DNA of 64,000 nucleotides, from contig JACKHV010000003.1 in the NCBI GenBank assembly GCA_020638835.1, positions 186,001-250,000 of the forward strand. The letters are read 5' to 3'. A model generated the notes under the pieces. It did not search any database and was not told the origin of the DNA. It saw only the letters and a list, made by a program, of their open reading frames with translations. Source of the DNA: Planctomycetota bacterium (lineage in GTDB: Bacteria > Planctomycetota > UBA1135 > GCA-002686595). A program made the translations under genes and the position numbers. How positions within the stretch are numbered: position 1 is the stretch's first letter; every line of letters begins with the position of its first letter. Below are positions 8,619-16,652 of the stretch, piece after piece.

Positions 8619-9649
8619 GTCGTGGGCCTCGAGTCGGATCCGGAGGGTCGCGAGGGCGCGTTGCGGAAGACCCCGAGCAAGGGGATCAACAGCGGCAGCC
8701 AGAAGAGCAGGCGCAGTCCCATGATCGAGCGGTTCGCGGCGAGCACGTAGCCGAGCAGGATCCCGACGATCCAGACCGGCGTGCACCAGGCGAGGCTCGC
8801 CGGTTCGTCCTTCACCGCGCGCGCCTCGAACAGCGGACGCAGCAACCAGCCCGTTCCCGCACCGACGAGCAAGGCGTGCATGGGACAGACCGTCTGGGCG
8901 GAGTCGAACGCCGCGGCGACCGTCCAGACCGTCGCGAAGGCCGGCAGCAGCACGGCGAAGAGCGGACGACGCGCGGCGAGCACGACACCGGCGGCGACGC
9001 CGAGCAGCCCGAGGCCGAGGAAGAGCGCCCAGCGCGGATCCGTCTGGAAGTCCCAGAGCGGCAGCGAGAGCTCGATGCCGGCGAGCAGCACGGCGTAACG
9101 CCGCCAGCCGCCGAAGCGCGTCGCCGGTCGCTCGGCCCGCGGTGCATCCGGCGCTTCGTCGTCCACCGCGGCGCCCGCCGCCATCAGCGGCGCGAGCGCG
9201 AGCAGTGCAATCATCGGGTAGAGCATCCCGCCCGTCGCGATCAGTGCGAGGACGGCGAAGGCACAGGCGGCGTGCGTGGCGTCCGGACCGCCCGCGCGGG
9301 TCACGCGGCGCGCGCCCAGCTGCGAGGCGAACACGCTGCAGACGCCGATCGCGAGGATGTGCGCGGCCTGCGAGGTGCTGCGCTCGTCCCACCAGCTCAT
9401 GTGCAGCGGACGATAGGCGTAGGCGACGACTGCTGCGCCGAGGATCAGCACGGCCGCGGAGACTTCTCGCTTCGCCAGCACCCTGCCGAAGTGCCGCAGG
9501 AGCGAGTGCAGCACGGCGAGCACGAGGGGCGTCCAGAGGTAGATCCGCCCGCTGGGGTGCTCGAAGTCCGCGCCGTAGATCGCGAGGCCCACGACGAGCA
9601 GCGGTAGGTAGACGAACGGCAGCTGGAGCCAGAGCAGGTGGGCGATCAC
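8615..9649 (-). CDS. Polytopic membrane protein of unknown function
   Basis: This is a 344-residue protein with about ten hydrophobic segments, rich in Leu, Ala and Val, beginning at a GTG that overlaps the stop of the upstream phosphoesterase gene (GTGA). It also overlaps the downstream hydrolase by four bases. I recognise no family signature; there are no conserved charged pairs inside membrane segments that point to a transporter. Tight coupling between a metallophosphoesterase and an anchored hydrolase suggests a shared envelope process. The family is unknown. Confidence 0.7.
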   Translation of the reverse strand: MIAHLLWLQLPFVYLPLLVVGLAIYGADFEHPSGRIYLWTPLVLAVLHSLLRHFGRVLAKREVSAAVLILGAAVVAYAYRPLHMSWWDERSTSQAAHILAIGVCSVFASQLGARRVTRAGGPDATHAACAFAVLALIATGGMLYPMIALLALAPLMAAGAAVDDEAPDAPRAERPATRFGGWRRYAVLLAGIELSLPLWDFQTDPRWALFLGLGLLGVAAGVVLAARRPLFAVLLPAFATVWTVAAAFDSAQTVCPMHALLVGAGTGWLLRPLFEARAVKDEPASLAWCTPVWIVGILLGYVLAANRSIMGLRLLFWLPLLIPLLGVFRNAPSRPSGSDSRPTT

Positions 9650-11013
9650 GGCCGCGGCTCCACCAGCTTCACGACGAAGTCCGCGCCGGCGGGTACGTCG
9701 ATCCGGACTTCGTGCAGGATCATGTCGCCCTGCACGCGGCGGCGCAGGAGCGTGCCCTTGTCCGGCACCAGCTCGCGGCGCGAGCGCAGCGAGACCGTCG
9801 CACCCAGGAGATCCTCGTTCCAGCTACTCGCGATGCGCACGCCGCCGTCGCCGAGGTCCTCGATCAGCATGCGGTGAGCGGGGTGCGAGCTGCTGGTGTC
9901 CGGTTGCCCGTCGCCGTCGCCGTCGTAGGTGTAGCGCCCGAGCTGGTTGCCGTGCAGCTCGAAGACGCGGTAGCCGTGGTACGACTCGAAGGCCGTCGAC
10001 TGGTCGGGGTGCAGCTCCGCGCCGGCGGCGGTCGTCGTGACGTACTTCGTGCCGGGGAAGTCCGGACCGTCCGTGCGGCTGACGCCGTGCTCGTCGAAGA
10101 CGTTGTCGGCGTGCCAGTGTCCACTGAGCACGATCGGCACCTCGTGGTCGGCGAACAACTCGACCATCTCGTCGACGCGCACGAACACCTTCCGCTTCCA
10201 GAAGAGCGGGTGGTGCATCTGCACGATGACGCGCTGGTCGTGGCGTTCGTCCATGACGCGCTCGAGCCAGGTGAACTGGCTGGCGGTCAGCTGGTCGCGG
10301 CCGTGGCCCGTGTTGAGGCTCACGAAGCTGAGGTCGCCGTGGTCGACGACGTGGCGCGGTGCGCCCATCGTCTCGAGGTAGCCGGCGAGTCCCTTGTACT
10401 CGTGGTTGCCGAGCACGCAGATCACCGGCGACTCGAGGTCGAGGAGGTGTTCGTGCAGCTTGTGATAGTGGAACCAACCGCCGACGTAGGCGACGTCTCC
10501 CGAGAGCAGCACGTAGTCGGGCCGGATCAGGTTGATCTCGCGCACGATCTGGCGCATCTCGGCGTCGCCCGGCCCTTCGCCGAAGCCGTCGGGCGGACCG
10601 CTGCCGAAGGTCGGTAGGTCGGCGAGTTGCACGATCCGCAAGTCGTGCGCGGGCGGCGGCAGCAGGTGGACGCTGCGCTCGCGCCGGTGCTCCACGCCGG
10701 AGTCGTCGACGAGGACCAAGTCGTAGCCGCCGTGCGGCGCGTCCGGAGGCGTGCGGTAGTCGAGCTCGAGTCGGTTCCACGCGAGGTGGTCGCCGACGAG
10801 CTCGAGCGGGTAGCTCACGCCGTCGCGCTCGAGCCGCGCCTCCAGCGCGGGCCGCCAGCCCGGGTGCGAGAGGTGCAGATCCGTCGTGAACACTTCGCCC
10901 GGCGCGAGCAAGGCCGGGATGCCGAGCCGCGGGCCGCGCACGTCGAAGCGCAGCGGCAGCGCGGCCCAGAGGATCGCGGCGAAGGCGGTGAAGACGGCGA
11001 GAGCTCGGCGCAT
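9646..11013 (-). CDS. Metallophosphoesterase, exported or membrane-anchored
   Basis: This is a 455-residue protein. The hydrophobic N-terminus (LAVFTAFAAILWAALPL) is a signal peptide or anchor. A beta-rich region of about 110 residues precedes the calcineurin-like phosphoesterase domain, whose motifs run QLADLPTFG, SGDVAYVGG, LGNHEYKG, MHHPLFW and SGHWHADN. The first motif has QLADLP where most relatives have a D.H metal-binding pair, so one metal ligand may be altered. The final 120 residues are another beta-rich region. It is first in a run of overlapping minus-strand genes. Start ATG at 11013; a solo arm of the hairpin repeat family lies just upstream. Confidence 0.83.
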   Translation of the reverse strand: MRRALAVFTAFAAILWAALPLRFDVRGPRLGIPALLAPGEVFTTDLHLSHPGWRPALEARLERDGVSYPLELVGDHLAWNRLELDYRTPPDAPHGGYDLVLVDDSGVEHRRERSVHLLPPPAHDLRIVQLADLPTFGSGPPDGFGEGPGDAEMRQIVREINLIRPDYVLLSGDVAYVGGWFHYHKLHEHLLDLESPVICVLGNHEYKGLAGYLETMGAPRHVVDHGDLSFVSLNTGHGRDQLTASQFTWLERVMDERHDQRVIVQMHHPLFWKRKVFVRVDEMVELFADHEVPIVLSGHWHADNVFDEHGVSRTDGPDFPGTKYVTTTAAGAELHPDQSTAFESYHGYRVFELHGNQLGRYTYDGDGDGQPDTSSSHPAHRMLIEDLGDGGVRIASSWNEDLLGATVSLRSRRELVPDKGTLLRRRVQGDMILHEVRIDVPAGADFVVKLVEPRP

Positions 11014-11044
11014 GTCAGCCGAGGATTCTAGCGCGACTCCGCTT

Positions 11045-11062
11045 GCGGTACCGTACTTCTCT
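11045..11062. repeat. Solo arm of the stop-codon hairpin repeat family
   Basis: The 17 bases GCGGTACCGTACTTCTC at 11045-11061 are identical to the outer arm of the perfect hairpin at 58447-58551 and nearly identical to three other copies. No second arm is present nearby, although the flank (11028-11035) contains GATTCTAG, resembling the next part of the arm. It sits between divergent start codons (11013 and 11093) rather than at a stop codon. It could be a decayed copy or a one-ended remnant. Confidence 0.6.
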
Positions 11063-11092
11063 CCGCCGCTCCCGGCGCGGTGGGAGGCTCCC

Positions 11093-12850
11093 ATGCGGCG
11101 AATCCTGGTCCTCGTTCTGACTCTGGCGGCTTGCGCGGCTCCGCGCGTCGACCACGCGGCGGTCGACCGCGCGGTGGAGCAGCTGCAGGCGCGCAAGTTC
11201 GCGGCGGGCGTGGTCGACGAGGGGGTGCAGCCCTCCGCCTACTTGGACCGCGCTCGCGCCCGCATGGACGGTGCACTCCTCGGGGAACCGGCCCACGAGG
11301 TCGCGATCCTGGAGACGGGTCAGGACGCGCTCGTTGCGCGGCTCCACCTGATCCGCTCCGCGCGCGAGTCGATCGACTTCCAGACCTTCTCCTGGGGCGA
11401 CGACGACAGCAGCCGCGCGATCTACTGGGAGTTCGTCGCCGCCGCGCGGCGCGGTGTGCGCGTGAGGCTGCTCGTCGACCAGCTCGGCCTCGGCGGGACG
11501 CCCGACGTGCTCGCGTTCACTACGATCGTCGACTCCGACCTGCAGCTGAAGCTCTACAACGTGCTCTCGCGCCGCGGGCGGAACGACACCGAGAACATGC
11601 TCCGGAACGCGCTCGGCAACTTCCAGCACATGAACCACCGCATGCACAACAAGCTGCTGGTGGTGGACGGCGCCGCCGCGATCATCGGCGGTCGCAACGT
11701 CGACGATCGCTACTTCGACATGGATCCGGACTGGCTCTACGTCGACCGCGACGTGATCGTCTCCGGCCCGGTCGTCGAGGACATGGCCGCAGCCTTCGAC
11801 GAGTACTGGAAACACCCACTCGCCACGCCGGCGCAGTACCTCGTCGACGTGGCGCCCGAGATCCTCGAGTTCGCCGCCCAAGAGTCGGCGGAGATCGAGC
11901 TGGACGTGCAACATCCCGACCGGATCCACTGGGCGTTCGACCTTGCGGCGCAGACCGACCTCTATTCCGGTCTCGTTCGCGTGACTCGGCACGACGTCTC
12001 GCTCGTCGAGCTGGTCGTCGACCCGCCGAGCAAGAACCGCGAACTCGATCCCGGCGCCGAGGCGCGCTCGGACCGCTTGATGCGGGAGGCGCTCGAGCTG
12101 ACCCGGGAGAGTCTGCTCGTCCAGTCGAACTACCTCGTGCTGACGAGCGGGGCTCGTCGCGGACTCAACGAGCTGCGCAAGGAGCGCCCGGACCTCGAGC
12201 TCGCCTTCCTCACGAACAGCCTCGCGGCGACCGGCGCGCCTTACGTCTACGCGATCTCGCGCAAGCAGCGGCGCAACCTCGTGCGCAAGTCCGGCATGGA
12301 GATCTACGAGCTCAAGCCGAGACCGTCGGATCCGACGGAGCTCGTGCCGCGCTACGCCGAAGTCGTCGCCGAGGACCCCGACGGCACCGGCCCGACGCTC
12401 GCCATCCACGCCAAGTCGTTCATCGTCGACGACGAGATCGCGCTGATCGGATCGCACAACTTCGACCCGCGCTCGGCGAGCTACAACACCGAGGGCGGCG
12501 TGCTGATCCACGACCGTGAGCTGGCGGCCGAGCTCGAGGCGTCGATGCGACGCGTGATGTCCCCGAACAACTCGTGGGCGGTCGCGCGCAAGCCGCGTGT
12601 CTGGGGCTGGCGGCAGTTCAACAGCTTCATGCAAGGGATCTCGCGTCCCTTGCCCATCCTCGACGTCTGGCCCGCGCGATACACGACGGCGTACGACTTG
12701 CGCGACGGCGAGACGGCGGTGCGCAGCGTCGATCCGACCTTCTACGACCGCTACCAGGACGTGGGGGAGCTGCCGGAGACCGACGGGAAGAAGCGCACCG
12801 TCACGCGCCTGACGAGTGTCTTCGGCGGCTTCGCCGAGCCCTTGATGTAG
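11093..12850 (+). CDS. Phospholipase D-family lipoprotein (cardiolipin synthase C-like)
   Basis: This is a 585-residue protein with a lipoprotein signal peptide (LTLAACAAP, lipidated Cys near residue 15). It carries two HKD motifs: HNKLLVVDGAAAIIGGRN (near residue 185) and HAKSFIVDDEIALIGSHNFDPRS (near residue 439). Two HKD motifs form one active site that transfers or hydrolyses phosphatidyl groups through a phospho-His intermediate. Length and the RNDTENMLRN...MHNK layout resemble ClsC-type cardiolipin synthases and related periplasmic PLD lipoproteins. GGGAGG about nine bases before the ATG supports the start. The convergent neighbour is a PAP2 phosphatase, so phospholipid remodelling of the envelope is a likely theme. 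Confidence 0.85.
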   Translation: MRRILVLVLTLAACAAPRVDHAAVDRAVEQLQARKFAAGVVDEGVQPSAYLDRARARMDGALLGEPAHEVAILETGQDALVARLHLIRSARESIDFQTFSWGDDDSSRAIYWEFVAAARRGVRVRLLVDQLGLGGTPDVLAFTTIVDSDLQLKLYNVLSRRGRNDTENMLRNALGNFQHMNHRMHNKLLVVDGAAAIIGGRNVDDRYFDMDPDWLYVDRDVIVSGPVVEDMAAAFDEYWKHPLATPAQYLVDVAPEILEFAAQESAEIELDVQHPDRIHWAFDLAAQTDLYSGLVRVTRHDVSLVELVVDPPSKNRELDPGAEARSDRLMREALELTRESLLVQSNYLVLTSGARRGLNELRKERPDLELAFLTNSLAATGAPYVYAISRKQRRNLVRKSGMEIYELKPRPSDPTELVPRYAEVVAEDPDGTGPTLAIHAKSFIVDDEIALIGSHNFDPRSASYNTEGGVLIHDRELAAELEASMRRVMSPNNSWAVARKPRVWGWRQFNSFMQGISRPLPILDVWPARYTTAYDLRDGETAVRSVDPTFYDRYQDVGELPETDGKKRTVTRLTSVFGGFAEPLM

Positions 12851-12869
12851 CGCTCGTCGCGCCGCGCGC

Positions 12870-14399
12870 TCAGAAGGAGTGGCCGATCGAGAGCAGCCCG
12901 CGGCTCTGGTCCAGCCGGTTGGTGAGTTGGTCGACGTCGATTTCGCGGTGGACGTACCGGTAGCCGAGCCCGATGTCCCACTGGCGGCTCATGTCGTAGC
13001 GCAGCATCAGGGTGCCGTCGACGAGGTCGTCGCCCTCGAAGGACGACACGTCGGTCTCGGTGAAGAGGCGCAGCCGGGGCGTGAACCAATAGCCCAAGTG
13101 ACCGTGCAGCGCGGGTAGCACGACGGTCTCGCCGACCTCTGCCGTCTGCGTCCCGTCAGTGATGGCGACGTTCAGGTCGACGATGGCGAGTGCCAGGCCG
13201 AGCTTCGCGGTCCACCGCGAGTGCTCGAGCAGGTCGTAGCGGTACCAGAACCTGGAGTCGTAGTACTGGTAGGAGCTGCCGAGCGTCTGGTTCGCCGGGA
13301 AGGTTGAGCCCGCGAAGCTCGCGGGTTGCGCGAGCGTGCCCGTGTCACGCACCTCGAACGGCGAGAAACGGAAGTCGAACTCGTGCCGCGGCGCGGGGTA
13401 GTACTCGAACACCAGCTGCGAGGTCGTCATCGTCTCGGCCGTGTCCTTGAACTCGGAGAGATCGATCGGGTCGCCGGTGCCCCGCGGGGATTGCACGACG
13501 TTCTCGCTCTGGTACGCGGCGCCGAACGACCACTCGAAACGGAAGCGCTTCTCGAAGTCGTCGGGATCCTGGTGGTGATGGTCGCGGATCGTGTGGGCGG
13601 TCTCGTTGCTGACGGAGATGCCTATGCCGACGCCGCCCTCCTCGGTCATCACCGGGTCGATTCGCGTCGTGTCGGAGATCGGCGTGACCCAGTACCAGGT
13701 CGAGAGCATCGAAATGCTGGCCCCGGCGACGACGTCGTCCATGAAGTGGTTCTGCGAGTCGACCCGGCTGACGCCCGTGAACACGGCCGCGAGGTAGGCG
13801 GGGATGCCGAAGCGGTTCCCGTAGCGTTGTTGGATGAACGACGCGCCGGCGAAGGCGCCCATCGTGTGACCACTCGGGAACGACTGCGTGTTCGCGCCGG
13901 AGGGTCGCCACTTCTCGACCGAGTACTTGAGCGCGTAGGTGGTCGCCCAGCTGGTCAGGAACGACTTCGTGAACTGGACCGAACCCTCGCGGTCGCCCTC
14001 GACCAGCGTGCCGGTGAGCGCCAGCGTCGGCAGCAGGATCTGCAGCACGTCGCCCGTGTTCTCGCGCGTCTCGAGGTCGTCCGCGAACGTCAGCGGAACG
14101 AGCATGGCGACCGTGATCGCCGTGGCGACGGTCCCGACGGCGTCGAAGCCCTCGTGGTCGGGGCGTCCCATCACGCCGGGTCCGAAGGCCCTACCGTCGT
14201 CCGCGGCGGCGACGTTCGTCGAAGCCGGAGCGGTCGGCGCTGTCGCGCTGCGTGGTCGCAAGCGGGGGGTCGCCGACGGCGACACGGCCGAGGAGGCGGG
14301 CGTGCCGTTCAGCGGCGTGGGCCGGTACGCAGGAGTCGCGGCGCAGCCGACGAGCAGGAGCGATCCGAGGCCGATCGTCCGCAGTCGACCCGCGCTCAT
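12870..14399 (-). CDS. PAP2 phosphatase lipoprotein fused to an outer-membrane beta-barrel-like domain
   Basis: This is a 509-residue protein. A lipobox (LLLVGC) at the N-terminus suggests lipidation. The phosphatidic-acid-phosphatase type 2 active site is complete: KYSVEKWRP (K-x6-RP, near residue 156), PSGH (near 168) and SRVDSQNHFMDD (SR-x5-H-x3-D, near 202). Residues about 270-509 alternate polar and aromatic residues in short strands and end with Phe (IGHSF), typical of outer-membrane barrels. PAP2 enzymes are usually 200-270 residues, so the C-terminal half is an addition. The start shares TGATG with the stop of the upstream barrel gene, so the two are coupled. Confidence 0.82.
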   Translation of the reverse strand: MSAGRLRTIGLGSLLLVGCAATPAYRPTPLNGTPASSAVSPSATPRLRPRSATAPTAPASTNVAAADDGRAFGPGVMGRPDHEGFDAVGTVATAITVAMLVPLTFADDLETRENTGDVLQILLPTLALTGTLVEGDREGSVQFTKSFLTSWATTYALKYSVEKWRPSGANTQSFPSGHTMGAFAGASFIQQRYGNRFGIPAYLAAVFTGVSRVDSQNHFMDDVVAGASISMLSTWYWVTPISDTTRIDPVMTEEGGVGIGISVSNETAHTIRDHHHQDPDDFEKRFRFEWSFGAAYQSENVVQSPRGTGDPIDLSEFKDTAETMTTSQLVFEYYPAPRHEFDFRFSPFEVRDTGTLAQPASFAGSTFPANQTLGSSYQYYDSRFWYRYDLLEHSRWTAKLGLALAIVDLNVAITDGTQTAEVGETVVLPALHGHLGYWFTPRLRLFTETDVSSFEGDDLVDGTLMLRYDMSRQWDIGLGYRYVHREIDVDQLTNRLDQSRGLLSIGHSF

Positions 14400-15109
14400 C
14401 AGAACGACGTCCCGAAGTTGAAGGTGAACTGGTCGTAGTCCGAGTCGAAGCCGTAGCCGTTGATCTCGTTCGACGTGCCGACGAGCGTGCGGTAGTCGAA
14501 GCCGATGTGGCCGTCCCAGGCGATCTGGTAGACGAGGCCGACGCGGCCGTAGCCGCCGAAGCCCGTGTCGCTCCCGCTGTTGACGAAGCCGCCTTGAACC
14601 CGCTCGAGGCGCGCGCTCATCAGGCTGACGCCGGCGCCGAGGTAGGCGCGCAGGGGCGACCGACCGAGGTAGATGGACTTGATGCCGCCCATCGAGAACT
14701 CGTAGGTCTCACCGCGAATCGTCGTCTGTTGCGCGGGTCCGGTCTGCGCCGACGACGAATCCTCGGAGTAGAAGAAGGCCGTGTCGAAGCCGATGATCGA
14801 TCCGCTCGGCTCCCAGGTCCAGTTGATGCCGCCCGTCAGCTGGCTCGACACCGGCTTCCACGCGGTCTTGTCCTTCATCTGTCGCGAGCCGATCAGGATC
14901 GCGAGGTCGCCGCGCTTGTACGGGTGCCGGTACTCGGTGCGCATCGTCTGCGACGAGCTCGACGACGCTGCGCCCATCTGCGCTTCCATGGCCGCGATCT
15001 CGGCGTCCGACCGACCGTAGTAGCTCGGCGGCTTGTTCGACTCGGGCTTGATCGACGTGCAGGAGCAGGCCAGGGCGATGACGGTCAGCGAGAGCAGGGA
15101 GCTGTTCAT
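14399..15109 (-). CDS. Outer-membrane beta-barrel lipoprotein
   Basis: This is a 236-residue protein with a lipoprotein-type signal peptide ending ALACSC. A polar Ser/Gln-rich linker follows, then about eight amphipathic strands (GDLAILIGSRQM, GGINWTWEP, LGAGVSLMSARL, GYGRVGLVYQIAW, GFDYRTLVG) and a terminal Phe (FNFGTSF). This fits small eight-stranded barrels. A specific function is not recognisable. It lies directly upstream of, and overlaps by one base, the PAP2-barrel gene. The ATG at 15109 is taken because the long open frame upstream is a shadow of the nuclease gene. Confidence 0.75.
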   Translation of the reverse strand: MNSSLLSLTVIALACSCTSIKPESNKPPSYYGRSDAEIAAMEAQMGAASSSSSQTMRTEYRHPYKRGDLAILIGSRQMKDKTAWKPVSSQLTGGINWTWEPSGSIIGFDTAFFYSEDSSSAQTGPAQQTTIRGETYEFSMGGIKSIYLGRSPLRAYLGAGVSLMSARLERVQGGFVNSGSDTGFGGYGRVGLVYQIAWDGHIGFDYRTLVGTSNEINGYGFDSDYDQFTFNFGTSF

Positions 15110-15183
15110 GCGGCGAGGGGGGACCGAAGAGGGACGTCGCGGGGGCCGGATGTTAGCAGGAGCGGTGTGTTTCGGCGAAGTCG

Positions 15184-16575
15184 TCAGATCTCGATGACCT
15201 GGCGCAGTTCGGGAATCTTCGGTTCGACGCCGAAGCGTGCACGCAGGCGATCGGCGAGTGCGCGGCACGAGTCGGGCTCGCCGTGCGTCAGCGCGAGGCG
15301 CGGCTTGGAGGCCGCCATCGCGCCGAACCAGTTGACGAGGCCGGACTGACCCGCGTGCGCCGAGAAGCCTCCTAGCGTCACGACGCGCGCGTTCACCGGA
15401 ACGTCCTCGCCGAAGATGCGGACGGACTTCGCACCCATGGCGAGCTGCGCGCCGCGCGTCCCCGTCGCCGAGTAACCGACCAGCAGCACGGTCGTGCCGG
15501 GATCGGGCAGGTTGTGTCGCAAGTGGTGCACGATGCGACCTCCGTTGCACATGCCGGCGCCGGCGATGATCATGCACGGGCCCGCGACGTCGTTCAGGGC
15601 CTTGGACTCCTCCGCCGTGTTGCACAGCTCGAGCGTCGACAGGTGCTCGCGGAACTGCCCGGTCGCCAGCAGGCCGCGCGCCTCGTCGTCGAACATGTGC
15701 GCGTTGTTCTGGTAGATCTCCGTCGCCTTGATCGCGAGCGGGCTGTCCAGGTAGATCGGGAAGTGCGGGACGACGCGCTTGCGGAAGGCCTCGGTGAGGT
15801 GGAAGAAGATCTGCTGCGTGCGTCCCACGGCGAAGGCGGGGACGAGCAGCTTCTGTCGGTTCGCGTACGCCTCGGCGAGGATCTGCTCGAACTCCTCGAT
15901 CGTGCTGTCGAGCGTGCGGTGCTCGCGCGAGCCGTAGGTAGACTCGAGGAACACGAAGTCGGCGTGCGCGGGCGGCTCGGAGTCGCGCAGCAGCGGGATG
16001 CCCTTCGGCCCGATGTCGCCGGAGAAGACCACGGTCGTCTCGCGGTCGCCCTCGCTCACGATCAGCTCGACGCTGGTCGCGCCCAGGATGTGCCCGGCGC
16101 GGTGGAAGCGGGCGCGGATGTCGCGCGTGACCTCGAAGGTCTCGTCGACCGGCGTGCCCTTGCACAGCGGCATGGTCGCCTCCACGTCCGTGATGGTGTA
16201 GAGCGCTTGCGTGGAGCCTTCGTGGTTGCGCTCGGCGTGGCGATTGCGGCGGCGCGCGTCGGCTTCCTGGATGTACGCCGAGTCGGCGAGCAGGATCTCG
16301 ATCAACTCGATCGTCGCGGGGGTGGCGTGGATGGTGCGCGAGAAGCCGCGCTTCACCGCGAGCGGTAGGCGACCGCAGTGGTCGAGGTGTGCGTGCGAGA
16401 GCACGATCGCGTCCAGCTCGCGTTCCGCGACCGGCAGCGCTTCCCCGTTCTTCTCCCACGCGTGGGAGTTGCCCTGGAACAGGCCGCAGTCGACCAGGAT
16501 CCGGGACGCAGCGGTCTCGACGAGATAACAGGAGCCGGTGACTTCGCCGGCGGCACCGCAAGGCGTGACGCGCAT
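15184..16575 (-). CDS. Metallo-beta-lactamase/beta-CASP ribonuclease (CPSF-like)
   Basis: This is a 463-residue soluble protein. The MBL domain contains LSHAHLDHCGRLP (the HxHxDH zinc motif), the downstream His in FHRAGHILGA, and FSGDIG. The beta-CASP domain (about 200-400) includes ESTYGSREH, VPAFAVGRTQQI and IIAGAGMCNGGRIVHHL. The final motifs GGFSAHAGQSGLVNW and LTHGE are typical of bacterial CPSF73-like proteins related to YSH1/TTHA0252. These are single-strand RNA exo/endonucleases in the cytoplasm. AGAGGA about five bases upstream supports the ATG at 16575. Confidence 0.88.
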   Translation of the reverse strand: MRVTPCGAAGEVTGSCYLVETAASRILVDCGLFQGNSHAWEKNGEALPVAERELDAIVLSHAHLDHCGRLPLAVKRGFSRTIHATPATIELIEILLADSAYIQEADARRRNRHAERNHEGSTQALYTITDVEATMPLCKGTPVDETFEVTRDIRARFHRAGHILGATSVELIVSEGDRETTVVFSGDIGPKGIPLLRDSEPPAHADFVFLESTYGSREHRTLDSTIEEFEQILAEAYANRQKLLVPAFAVGRTQQIFFHLTEAFRKRVVPHFPIYLDSPLAIKATEIYQNNAHMFDDEARGLLATGQFREHLSTLELCNTAEESKALNDVAGPCMIIAGAGMCNGGRIVHHLRHNLPDPGTTVLLVGYSATGTRGAQLAMGAKSVRIFGEDVPVNARVVTLGGFSAHAGQSGLVNWFGAMAASKPRLALTHGEPDSCRALADRLRARFGVEPKIPELRQVIEI

Positions 16576-16652
16576 CTCTTCCTCTCTCGGGGTGGAATCG
16601 AGGTGAGATCGTACTCGATCACGGGCCGGACTCGCGGCCCCTCGCGCGCGAA

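Noticed and set aside
14399..16561. A single 720-codon minus-strand frame joining the barrel lipoprotein to upstream sequence
   Set aside because: The first two-thirds is the nuclease gene in a wrong frame; only the part from the ATG at 15109 has a signal peptide and barrel sequence.
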